Shown here piece after piece: positions 19,093 through 29,200 of a stretch of 64,000 bases of DNA. The position numbers and the translations under genes are program-made. The stretch's first letter is position 1, and each line of letters begins with the position of its first letter. The notes beneath the pieces are model-generated. The model saw only the letters and a program-made list of their open reading frames with translations. It was not told the origin of the DNA and made no database searches. The DNA comes from Photorhabdus luminescens subsp. luminescens (lineage in GTDB: Bacteria > Pseudomonadota > Gammaproteobacteria > Enterobacterales > Enterobacteriaceae), in NCBI RefSeq assembly GCF_001083805.1, contig NZ_JXSK01000006.1:124001-188000 (forward strand). The letters run 5' to 3'.

Positions 19093-19125
19093 TGCCATAT
19101 GTAGCGACATTGATAATTGCGCGTG

Positions 19126-19233
19126 CATTATTAACTGTTACGCACTTGCATTATTAGCTGTTACGCACTTACATTATTAGCTGTTACGTACTTACATTAT
19201 TAACTGTTACGCACTTACATTATTAGTAGTTAC
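19126..19233. repeat. 23-bp tandem repeat, about 4.7 copies
   Basis: The unit CATTATTAGCTGTTACGCAC plus TTA starts at 19126, 19149, 19172, 19195 and (partial) 19218, with one to three differences between copies. The units are contiguous with no spacers. Confidence 0.9.
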
Positions 19234-19455
19234 ACTCAAATCAGTGAATTTAAGTCCTATCAACTGATTGCTGGTGCTCAACGTGCGGTAAAAGCCAAAC
19301 AGATGGTTTGGGCGCTGTTTATAACTCCTCAGATCACTCAAACCGGATTGAGTGCTTTCAAAGTGCTCAACTATTTGCAAAGTTATTTATGGCAAATTAA
19401 CCCTAATATTAATAACGGTATTCTTTACTACAAAGTTATTAATTTTTTTATTTAA
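19234..19455 (+). other. Coding-like remnant without a start
   Basis: A frame open for 73 codons (ISEFKSYQLIAGAQRAVKAK ... NGILYYKVINFFI, stop at 19453) begins inside the tandem repeat and has no start near its beginning. The residue pattern looks protein-like, but I recognise no family. It may be the tail of a gene whose front was lost, possibly with the phage remnant. Confidence 0.3.
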
Positions 19456-19605
19456 TGTTACAGATCGCATTTTTGTGAACAAAAGAGACGCTATTATGCA
19501 TTAGTGAAATCGCTTAACGATGGGTAAAGATAACGTTCTATTTGCCTGTATAACGATGAACCTTATCATTCAATTTTAATAATTACTATTCATTCAGAGG
19601 TCTCT

Positions 19606-20622
19606 ATGGGCAGTACCGGAAGTGTCAGTGCGTGGGAGGAGGCGTTATTAATTGCCGCTATTCAATATCCTGTTCCCGTTATTAAAGGGCCTGAAGATAT
19701 TCAGGTTCAAGTGCGGCAGATTTGTAAAACAATGGATTCAACCAAAGCGGGTTATCCTGATTTAGATCTTATTGTATTTCCTGAATATTCTGCTCAGGGA
19801 TTAAATACCAAGATCTGGACTTATGATGAAATGTTATTATCGTTGGACGGTCCAGAAGTTGACTGTTTTCGCCAGGCGTGTATTCGCAATAATATCTGGG
19901 GCGTATTTTCAGTAATGGAACGTAATGAAGATTCGTCGCAGCCACCTTATAACACCGCGATCATTATTAACGGCAGTGGTGAGATTGTATTGCATTACCG
20001 TAAGTTGCAGCCTTGGGTGCCAATTGAACCCTGGATGCCGGGCAATTTGGGTATGCCGGTCTGTGAAGGGCCAAAAGGTGCAAAACTGGCGGTGTGTATT
20101 TGTCATGATGGTATGTTTCCTGAATTAGCGCGCGAAGCCGCCTATAAAGGCTGTAATGTTTTTATCCGCATTTCCGGTTATTCTACCCAAGTCAATGACC
20201 AGTGGATCTGGACTAACCGCACTAATGCCTGGCAGAACTTAATGTATACCGTATCGGTTAATCTGGCAGGCTACGATGAGGTTTTTTATTATTTCGGTGA
20301 AGGTACGATTTGTAATTATGACGGTAACATTATCCAGCAAGGTCAGCGTAATCCGTGGGAAATTGTTACCGCTGAACTGTTCCCGCGTCTGGCGGATAAG
20401 GCTCGTGAGAATTGGGCGCTGGAGAATAGTATTTTTAATCTCGGTTGCCGAGGTTATGTTGGTAAACCTGGCGGAGAGAAAGCTAATTATTTGACTTGGG
20501 TGCGCGATTTGGCAAACGGTGAATATAAATTGCCTTGGGATGAAAACATCCGTATTCGTGATGGCTGGAAATATTACCCAGAAGGTGTGAAATTGGGGCC
20601 ATTGCCGAAAATTGATAAGTAA
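19606..20622 (+). CDS. amiF: Formamidase (nitrilase superfamily, AmiF type)
   Basis: The 338-residue protein hydrolyses formamide to formate and ammonia in its characterised relatives. The catalytic triad is visible: Glu60 (VFPEYS), Lys133 (YRKLQPW) and Cys166 ([10 protein letters not shown]). These are the positions I recall for Helicobacter pylori AmiF, and the length is close to the family's 334. The start at 19606 follows CAGAGG. The downstream gene is convergent debris, so it is probably monocistronic. It could supply ammonia from nitrogen-rich insect tissue or buffer acid, but that is inference. It is the only metabolic gene inside the toxin island. Confidence 0.92.
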   Translation: MGSTGSVSAWEEALLIAAIQYPVPVIKGPEDIQVQVRQICKTMDSTKAGYPDLDLIVFPEYSAQGLNTKIWTYDEMLLSLDGPEVDCFRQACIRNNIWGVFSVMERNEDSSQPPYNTAIIINGSGEIVLHYRKLQPWVPIEPWMPGNLGMPVCEGPKGAKLAVCICHDGMFPELAREAAYKGCNVFIRISGYSTQVNDQWIWTNRTNAWQNLMYTVSVNLAGYDEVFYYFGEGTICNYDGNIIQQGQRNPWEIVTAELFPRLADKARENWALENSIFNLGCRGYVGKPGGEKANYLTWVRDLANGEYKLPWDENIRIRDGWKYYPEGVKLGPLPKIDK

Positions 20623-21045
20623 GCTGCGAGACTGATAATGTAGCACCATAGGAATGCTGCTATTCTTCTGGTATGAAAAGTATTGTGGAAATATAGGATG
20701 TAATAGTTATCGAATTGGTCGGTGATATTTTTACTTCTATTATGTCCTATATTTATTGATTTGAATTATTTTTTTTGAAATTGAAAATAGCATGAATATT
20801 TTATTGAATAATTATTATGGCAAGGTGGGTTTTTATTATCTTTTAATTAATTCCATTATGTTTATTAATTGGTTTCATTATTCGTTTAGTTTTGATTTTT
20901 GTGTAAATTAGATATATAAAATCCAAGTTTAATTGAATTAAGATATATACAATAATCATTTTAATTATAAAAGATTTATGCTTTAGTATTGATAGAAATA
21001 TATATTAACTTTAATAGACATGCTGGTGGATAGTTGAAAAAGAAA
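20623..21045. other. Very AT-rich intergenic region; nothing recognised
   Basis: About 420 bp of low-complexity AT-rich sequence with no sustained frame, clear terminator or RNA. Confidence 0.4.
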
Positions 21046-21057
21046 TAATGCGCCCTG

Positions 21058-21270
21058 ATGTTTGATGATGATCGCTATCTGCCTTTCGAAGGAACAGGAG
21101 CCATTTCAACTTGGACATTGGAATTCCCTGATCAGTCTGTGATTGATGTCCTAATTCCCAACATCTACACATCGCAGTTGAAAGATATTCAGATTCATCT
21201 CCACTACACCGCGTTAGATGGTGGTAAATCGTTTGCCTCAGAAGTAAAAGGTAAAATGAAGAATGGATAA
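21058..21270 (+). pseudogene. Tc insecticidal toxin A-component C-terminal remnant
   Basis: The 70-residue frame reads RYLPFEGTGAISTWTLEFP, then LKDIQIHLHYTALDGG. This matches the end of TcdA/TccB-type Tc toxin A subunits as I remember it (YLPFEGTGAISxWxLELP ... ISDVxLHxRYTAREGG). A full A subunit has well over 1000 residues and only this tail is left; an in-frame stop lies just upstream at 21046. It records a lost insecticidal toxin gene between the MARTX units. Confidence 0.75.
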
Positions 21271-21363
21271 ATCGGCGCCCGGGAGAATAAATTATCAGAT
21301 GGTCGAATATCAATAGCTTACTGGACAAGATCAGATTTCTGAAATGCCCTATATAGGGCATTT

Positions 21364-21618
21364 TTAATAGTGAAAGCGGCATTGTGCTATTAATAATTCA
21401 TTATTCTCAACAGAGTATACTAACCTCTGTTCCTCAGTAATACGTCTTGACCAGAACCCAGTAAAATTGTGTTTAAGCGGCTCAGGTTTCCCAATACCTG
21501 TAAATGGCTGTCTTTTTATATCTTTGATTAGGTTGTTAATACGCTTCAATATTGCTCGGTCAGTTTGTTGCCAATAAAGATAATCTTCCCAAGCGTTATT
21601 TGAAAAAGTGACTTTCAT
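21364..21618 (-). CDS. yoeB: YoeB toxin (ribosome-dependent mRNA interferase)
   Basis: The 84-residue protein has the full YoeB pattern: SNNAWEDYLYWQQTDRAILK, INNLIKDIKRQPFTGIGKPE, PLKHNFTGFWSRRITEEQRL and the C-terminal CRFHY. These include the Glu, Arg and His residues used in catalysis and the aromatic C-terminus. YoeB cuts mRNA in the ribosomal A site. The start overlaps the yefM stop by one base, as in E. coli. Confidence 0.95.
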   Translation of the reverse strand: MKVTFSNNAWEDYLYWQQTDRAILKRINNLIKDIKRQPFTGIGKPEPLKHNFTGFWSRRITEEQRLVYSVENNELLIAQCRFHY

Positions 21619-21872
21619 TAGTCTAAATCCAGCTCCTTGATCTTCCCTTTTCCGGCTCTTAACTGAGAGACAGATTCCATAAGGCGATTGGTGTTAGTTG
21701 GTGATCTCATTAAATAAGCTGTTTCTTGCAAAGACTCGAAATCAGCTAATGACATAAGTACGCAACTTTCGCCATTTTTACGAGTGATAATCACTGGGCT
21801 ACAATCATTTACGACACTTATCATCGTCTTAGAAAAATTTTGTCTTGCTTCTGAGTAAGTTAACACCTTCAT
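21618..21872 (-). CDS. yefM: YefM antitoxin (Phd/YefM family)
   Basis: The 84-residue protein starts at the ATG at 21872 (MKVLTYSEARQNFSKTMISV), preceded by GGTGGG. A GTG three codons earlier is less likely. SPVIITRKNGESCVLMSLAD and FESLQETAYLMRSP are typical of YefM. The N-terminal part binds DNA and the C-terminal tail (GKGKIKELDLD) binds YoeB. Repression of its own operon is expected through the palindrome at 21925. Confidence 0.95.
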   Translation of the reverse strand: MKVLTYSEARQNFSKTMISVVNDCSPVIITRKNGESCVLMSLADFESLQETAYLMRSPTNTNRLMESVSQLRAGKGKIKELDLD

Positions 21873-21924
21873 TTGTCCCACCTATGTCAAGAAATAACTT
21901 GAAAAATACAACGAAATATCCATT

Positions 21925-21948
21925 AATCGTACAACATATTGTACGATT
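21925..21948 (-). promoter_or_regulatory. YefM-YoeB operator
   Basis: A perfect inverted repeat, AATCGTACAA and TTGTACGATT with a four-base centre, lies 53 bp upstream of yefM. It contains the TGTACA-like core I recall from the E. coli yefM operator. Confidence 0.8.
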
Positions 21949-22140
21949 GTTTTTGTATCTTGCAAGCTTCTAAGTTCGTAATTTGTAGTATAGCGGTCAT
22001 TATTATCAGATTGACTAAGGTGTAATATGTACAACTTTGACAAATACAAATAAATAAGGTTTCATAATTCCGCTACACATGGTTTTATTCAACCAATTGT
22101 TATACATAGGATTATTAGTGGGTAAGGTGTGGTGCCATTT

Positions 22141-22416
22141 TGGAAAATTATTTATAAAGAGCGAAACGTTGCCCGCCGAAAAAATGCAGGTTGCATTCTT
22201 TCTGCCGAAGAGAGCGAGCGTGTTGCACGATTCATTCGTGTGTTTGATGCCGCAGTATAACTTTTTGGCGGAAATAAGAATGAAGCATGGACATGGTTAA
22301 AAAGTCCTGTTAAGAGCCTTGGTGCAGTCACTCCAATGTCTCTTATTGCAACTGAAAGTGGCTCACTTGAAGTGTTAGGCCTTATCGGGCGTCTGGAGCA
22401 TGGAGTATTCTCGTGA
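22141..22416 (+). pseudogene. ParS/Xre-MbcA-type antitoxin pseudogene
   Basis: The frame reads ERNVARRKNAGCILSAEESE, RVARFIRVFDAAV, an in-frame TAA, then LFGGNKNEAWTWLKSPVKSL and GAVTPMSLIATESG up to LIGRLEHGVFS and the stop. This is the C-terminal two-thirds of the Xre/ParS (DUF2384) antitoxin, including the usual GVFS end. The stop sits where a sense codon belongs, the N-terminus is degraded (traces from about 22080), and no RES-domain toxin follows. The antitoxin has outlived its toxin and then decayed. Confidence 0.8.
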
Positions 22417-22474
22417 TTTTTCTATAGAATTATGAAAAATCATTCTCCTTCTTTAACCTGTCTTTTCTATATTA

Positions 22475-22508
22475 ATGCCCAGTCAAATGTGAACTGGGCA
22501 TTTTTTTA
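22475..22508 (+). terminator. Rho-independent terminator
   Basis: Arms ATGCCCAGT and AACTGGGCAT with an 8-base loop and a run of seven T's, 60 bp behind the antitoxin pseudogene. Confidence 0.85.
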
Positions 22509-23209
22509 ACGTAAGAATAGGTGGCAGGCTTACATTAAATAGAATGCATGTTAATTATTTTAAATTGTTATTATTTTAAATATATATTATTGATTTGGAA
22601 TTAATATTATTTATATAAATATACTTATGATATTTTTATGAAAATAAAATAAATAATTGATCATAATTAGCGAAACGTTATACCTTATGTGAAAGAAATA
22701 GGTTTTCTGCGTTAAATGTTGTTTTTGAATTTTGGCTTTGTTTTATTCTATAAGTTTATTTGAAAGTATTTGTCTATACATCAGATTAGGTATTTTCTGA
22801 GTTTGAGGTTTTATTGTGTATTATTTATAAATAAATTGCCTTATAGGCAAAAATGTGTCTAAAAGTTTTATATAAATTCTCTCTGGTTTGCATGTCAATC
22901 GGGGAGTGGTTTCCCTTTGTTTTATATTCCGGGAACGAAATTATAGGTGAGTGAAATAATGGTGGGATAACCTACTCATTCTTGTATTAAATATTTCAAA
23001 TAAAGCCCAATCGTTGAGCAGGAATATCTGTTTCTTCCGAAAAGTTATGCTCTTTGGTTACGGTTATAACGTTACTAATAATTTGCTCTGTTATCTCTTT
23101 TTGCTGAGGGAGGGCAAAGGATTTGTATTGTTAAAAAAATGAGATGTTCAACCTAACCATTATATCTGTCGAGTACGGTTTTAACTTCTATTAAACTAAG
23201 GGATTGTTT
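22509..23209 (+). other. 700-bp AT-rich upstream region of rtxA
   Basis: No gene is seen. The region is strongly AT-rich with many A and T tracts, suited to silencing by H-NS-type proteins and to long regulatory leaders. The last bases hold the ribosome site AAGGGA (about 23197-23202) before the ATG at 23210. I could not fix a promoter. Confidence 0.45.
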
Positions 23210-26200
23210 ATGGGGAAATCATCAAGCAGGAGTGCGGAATATTTCTTTACCGGGAATTATTTCGCTGATGACAATGATAATGACATTGATGCTATTGGAT
23301 TTGGCGGCTATATTTATGCCCGCGGAGGAAATGACCATATTACGTTAGGAACGATTGCTGCTAAAGTCTATACCGGCGCAGGTAATGACACCGTAGTCGG
23401 TGGTGCGGCATATTTATCTGTTGAGGATTCCACAGGTGATCTGACCGTAAAAGGTGGCGCGGGTTACGCCGATATTAATAAAAATGGTGATGGTGATATT
23501 TCATTCTCTGGCGCGGCGGGTAGCGTTATTATGGATCACACCGGTCATCACGGTGATTTGGATTTTACCGGTGCGGCTATTTATAACGAAATGAACCGTG
23601 ATGGCCTAACGGGTAATATGAGCTTCGATGGCTCTGGCGGCTACAATAAGTTATGGCATGGAACCAATCAGGGTAATTTATTCTTTGATGGCGCCGGAGC
23701 GGGTAACAAAATTGACCGCACTTGGTATGACAATTACAACGGAAGCCGTGGCGATGTCACATTTAATGGTGCAGGTGCGGCAAATAGTATTAGCTCAAGG
23801 ACAGAGTCCGGTAATATTGTTTTCGAAGGTGCCGGGGTTGATAATCACATTGTACGTAAAGGTAAAGAAGGTGATATTACCTTAAGTGGCGCAGGGGCAT
23901 GGAACAGAATTAAACGTGTTCGCCAAAAGGAAGATGTTTACGTACAAACCCGTGGTGATATTTCTTTCGAAGGTGTAGGTGGTTATAACAGAATTTACTC
24001 TAATATTGCACATGGCAATATCAATTTCTCCGGTGCCGGAGCATACAACCAAATATCAAGAATAGGTGTGAATAACGGTTTGCGTGATGAGTCGATGGAA
24101 TATGCTAAGGCTAAAGATATTGTATTAACTACCGCAACAATGGGCGGAACCTGGATTCAAGAAGCCCAGCAAGTGACAGGCATCAAATCAACGACTGAAC
24201 CTGATACTTATCTCTTTGCGTTTGCTGACGAAATGTATACAAAAATCAGCAAAATTCAGCTCCGAAATGATCCTGAAACCGGTAAGCTCAATTATTACGC
24301 CACCTCTTGGTATAAAGAGGGTAATAACCTGAATGGCCTCGCTTCAACGGAGATTTCTTTCGGTAATGGATTTGTCAATATCAACATCAATGATGCTTAC
24401 CGTCTTTTCAATTTAATGATTGAACATCATCAGCCGGTGATTATTCATGCTGTTGAAGCGGGGTTATCTGAAAACAAGTGGATTACTTATGCGAGTGGGA
24501 CAACGGTCAAAGCAGAAGATATCACCCTCTCTGATGCAAAGATGGGAGGGAGTGCGATCTTTTCTGATTGCCAGAAGTTTGATGTTTCCGCAGTGAGATC
24601 GAACCGTCAACCCAATACTTATGTGTATGCTAAATATCTGGAATCATATACCAGAGTAGTGGTGGTTGAACTGGGAAATGATCCTATCACGCAGGAACTC
24701 AAATACTTTGTCAATGCGTGGTTCAAACCGGGTGATTATACCGACAATCTGGCTAATGAAGATATTTCATCCGCAAACGGCTACCACTTGATAAGTGCAG
24801 GTAGCTGCGTGTTAAGTCAGATTCAATATAGCCTTAATGCAACGATGCGGTATGGTTCGGAGCGGTTAGCACATACCGAGGAATACTGTCAGCAAGCACT
24901 GGTGGACTCATCTACTAACAGTGGCGACAGCTCCGGCGATATTCAATTTGATGGCGTTGGCGGCGGAAATGTTATTACATCCAGTGTCACCTATGGCAAT
25001 GTCAATTTTGAAGGTGCGGGTGCCGCGAACGTCATTGTAAAAAAGGGGGAAGAGGGTAAGTTGACATTCCGCGGCGCCGGTCTGGCAAATGTCGTTGTTC
25101 ACCAAAGTCAGCGTGGAGATATGGATATTCATGCTGGTGGTGCGGTAAATGTTTTCGTCCGTATCGGAGATGGACGATATTTGGCACGTCTTCTGGCGGT
25201 TGGCAATATTTCAATCCACAAAGGCAATGGCAACAGCCAGATTTTCATGTTGGGTGGTTACAACACGCACACGCAGATAGGCAATGGTAGAGCAAGCTGG
25301 TTAGGGGCGGGCGGTTTTAATGTCATGACCCAAAAAGGTAATGGCAATGTCTCTTCGGTATTGGTGGGCGGCGCCAATGTGCTGACTAAGCTCGGCGCAG
25401 GCGATTTGGTTTCCGGTATGCTCGGTGGGGCTAACGTTATCACGCATATCACTGATGATACCGAAATGTCGAATACCAGGGCAATTGCGTTGGGTGGGAC
25501 TAATGTTCTTACCAAAAAAGGGCAAGGAGATGTGCTGGCCGTGATGGGCGGTGGCGCAAATGTTCTGACTCACATAGGTAACGGGAATACGACAGGCGTG
25601 ATGCTCGGTGGCGCCAATATCCTGACCAAAATAGGAGATGGCGATACTACCGGCACTATGTTTGGTATAGGTAATGTACTGACTCATGTCGGCGGCGGTC
25701 AGACTTTGGGTGTGATGGGGGCAGCAGGCAATATCTTTACCAGAGTCGGGGATGGGACTGTGATTGCAGCCATGATTGGTGCAGGCAACCTCTTTACTCA
25801 TGTCGGTAATGATGATGCATGGGCGCTGATGGGGGGCGCAGTAAATATTTTTACTAAAGTGGGTGATGGTGATGCGTTGGCGCTGATGGCGGCGGTTGGC
25901 AATGTGTTTACCCATATTGGCGAGGGGACGAGTGTGGCCCTGATGCTGGCAAAAGGCAATGTCGCGACTAAAGTGGGTAATGGTATGACATTGGCCGCAA
26001 TGATGGGGGGCGCCAATATCTTTACCCATATGGGAGATGGCAATACCTTTGCTGCCATGATCGGTGGGGCCAATGTGTTGACCAAGATCGGTCATGATCT
26101 GACAACTGCTTTGATGATAGGTAAAGCGAATATCTATTCGCATGTGGGTAATGGCCCCAGTATTGGTTTGTTTGCCGGTGAACTGAACGTGATGACTAAA

Positions 26201-29200
26201 ATCGGTGATGGTACAACGTTGGCGGCAATGTTTGGTCAGGCCAATATCATGACCCATGTCGGCAATGGTTTAACCGGTGTTTTAGCGTTAGGAGAAGCGA
26301 ATATTGTCACCAAAACCGGTAATGATTTTATGGGGGTTGTTGCAGGGGCGAAAGCTAACGTTATTACTCATGTGGGCAACTCGACGACCGCTGGCGTACT
26401 GTTTGGCGAAGGCAATATTCTGACCAAAGTTGGAGAAGGGACGACTGTCGGTCTGCTCGTGTCGAATGTGGGTAATGTTATGACCCATGTCGGTCATGGC
26501 GCAATGGTGGGGTTTGCTAAAGGTAAAGCCAATATCATTACCAAAATCGGGAATGGCGCCGGTATTAATGCGGTTTGGGGAGAGGCTAATATCCTGACGC
26601 AACAGGGGCATGGCGATCGTTATAATTTCGCGAAAGGTAAAGCGAACATCATAACCAAAGTCGGTGATGGACAAGAAGCGACGGTCGTTCAGGGTGACGC
26701 CAATATTATCACTCATGTCGGCCACGGTGATGATTACACTGGCGCCTGGGGTAAAGCTAATGTTATTACCAAGGTCGGTGATGGGCGCAATGTGGTGCTT
26801 GCCAAAGGTGAGGCTAACATTGTGACTCAGGTAGGTAACGGTGACAGTTTTAATGCCTTGTGGAGTGAAGGAAATATTGTCACCAAAATGGGTGACGGTA
26901 TGCAGGTTACCGCGGCAAAAGGCAAAGCGAATATCACCACTACGATGGGGAATGGCTTAAATGTAACGGCGACGCATGGCGACCTGAATGTGAATACCAA
27001 AGTGGGTGATGGTGTTTCCGTTAACGCAGTGTGGGGTGAATATAACGTCAATACCAAAATCGGGAATGGTCTTAATGTTGCGGTCATGAAGGGCAAAGGC
27101 AATGCAAATATCCATGTGGGTGATGGTTTGGGGATCAATGCTTCCTATGCGCGCAATAACGTAGCGATTAAGGTGGGTAATGGCGATTTCTATAGTTTCT
27201 CTGTTGCGGAAAGCAATACGCAAAGCCACAAACTCTCTTCTTTCTTTGGACATATCAAACAGACAGCGTTAGGTGTGGGGGGCAGTCAGGCGATCAACTA
27301 TCTGGTTCAAGGCGGTGAGGCTAGTACATCTGGAACCCATAAAGGCCGTGGGGCGATTAACTTAACCGAAGTTTCCGCTATTAACGGTTTCAAGATGGAT
27401 GGAATTGCGCAGGTAAGTTCAGATTTAAGCAGTCGTCTGAATGGTTCTGTAACAGCGGTCGAAACGCCTGAGCTCGAAAATATCCATAATTCATTGAATA
27501 TTAATGAAAGCGATGATCCGCAACAGGAAGCCAATCTGATTATCAATGGTAATTTTGAACAAGGTAATCGCGGCTGGTTGGCAACTAATGGTATTGAAGC
27601 GTATCACTCAGCCAGTGCTTATGGTCTTGATAACGAAGGGCATGGCGAGCGGGTCAGTGAACTTGATGCGGATAAAAACACCACTATTTATCAGGATCTA
27701 CAAAACTTGTTTGAGGGAGAAGTTATTTCACTGAGTTTTGATTTTGCCAATCGTCATAATTCTTATCTTACCAACAATGGCATGGAGGTTTTCTGGAATG
27801 GTGAACGGGTATTCTCAACTTCTGGAGATGCCGCTGGATGGCAAAACAAAACGCTGGAGCTGACAGCAAAAACCGGTAGTAACCGAATTGCATTTAAAGG
27901 TACAGGCTTAAGTGATGGCGTAGGTTATATTCTCGATAATATTGTTGCGAAATCTGAGAGCTCACGACCAGCTAAGGTTGTTATTGAACACGAAAAACAG
28001 GATAAAGCCGCGCAAAATGCGTTAAGCGATAGAGATAAAGCCGAAGAAGATCGTTGTATCTTAGAACAAGAAAATGAGGAGCAACTGGCAGCAATTGCAG
28101 GAGCACGGTCTCAATTGGAATCAACGGATCAGACAGCGTTAAATACCAATGGGCAAGCGCAGCGTGATGCTCTAAAAGGGGAGTCAAAAGCAGTAACAGA
28201 TGAACTGCTCTCCATGACTCAGGATCTGGATGCACTGAATGACTTTGATAATTACCGCGGTAAATCAGGTGACCAATGGCGTAATCAATTTGCTGCCGGA
28301 TTCTTGGAGAATGCTCAGAGTAAATGGGATCACACTAAATCTGCTACACAGGAAGAACTATTTAATGTTCAACAAAGTATTACCGGTAACCAACAAAAAG
28401 TAAAAAAAGCGATTGCGCAATCGGAGGCCGGTATAGCGAAAAGTGAGCAGCATCGTATTGGTGTGCAACAAGATTTAGTAAACGCCTATAAAAAAGCAGA
28501 ATTAAGCAAGGAAGAAGCACGGTTACAACAGCAGCAGGCAGAAAAAGCTAAAAATGATGCTAACGTTGCCTGTCAGGAGGCGGAGAATCGAGGCAAACAA
28601 GATATTACTGTGGCTGAGGATAAAGTGGTTCAGGCACAAACTGATGCGAAGAGCGCGAAGCAGAGCGACAATGCTAAGCCGCCGCGTATGGGCGCACTTG
28701 GCAGTGGTTTGTCTGGAAAGGATTATCAGTCAACGGCTATACCTGAAACTAACAGCCATGTTAACCCTGAGCTTGTCGTACAGGCTGATGGGCGCTTTAG
28801 TACAGGATTGATGGAAGAAGATCTGCGCTTGCTGAAAGATGCAAAAAATATGATTGACCGGTTGCAGGTTAATAATCAATTCATGGTGGATAAAAATCTG
28901 CTGGCAAAATCTGATGGCAATGTATTGGGAGAACAAACTACTTATTTTCAAAATCGTGAGACGATAAAAGGGGATGTTTTACAAAAAATTGATAATAAAA
29001 TTTTTGACTTTATAGCTCATGGAAAAGAGTTAGAAGATTATTCATTCCATTTTAGCCAGGATAGCAATCTGTTGGAGAAACTGAGGAAAATTATTCCTGA
29101 GATTGGCAGTGTACTCCTGACTAACGGCAATAAAGTTGAGTCAAAAGAGTTCCTTGAGGGAGTGTGCTTTGCCCTGTCGGCCCGCTACTTGATCGAAGAG

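Noticed and set aside
19126-19233. Possible CRISPR array from 23-bp repeats
   Set aside because: The units are directly adjacent with no spacers, and there are no cas genes.
22079-22300. A 73-codon plus-strand frame as a real gene
   Set aside because: It overlaps the ParS pseudogene in another frame, and only the latter shows family motifs.
25301-26257. A 318-codon minus-strand frame rich in His and Ile opposite the rtxA B repeats
   Set aside because: It is the antisense of a regular repeat and simply reflects its periodicity.
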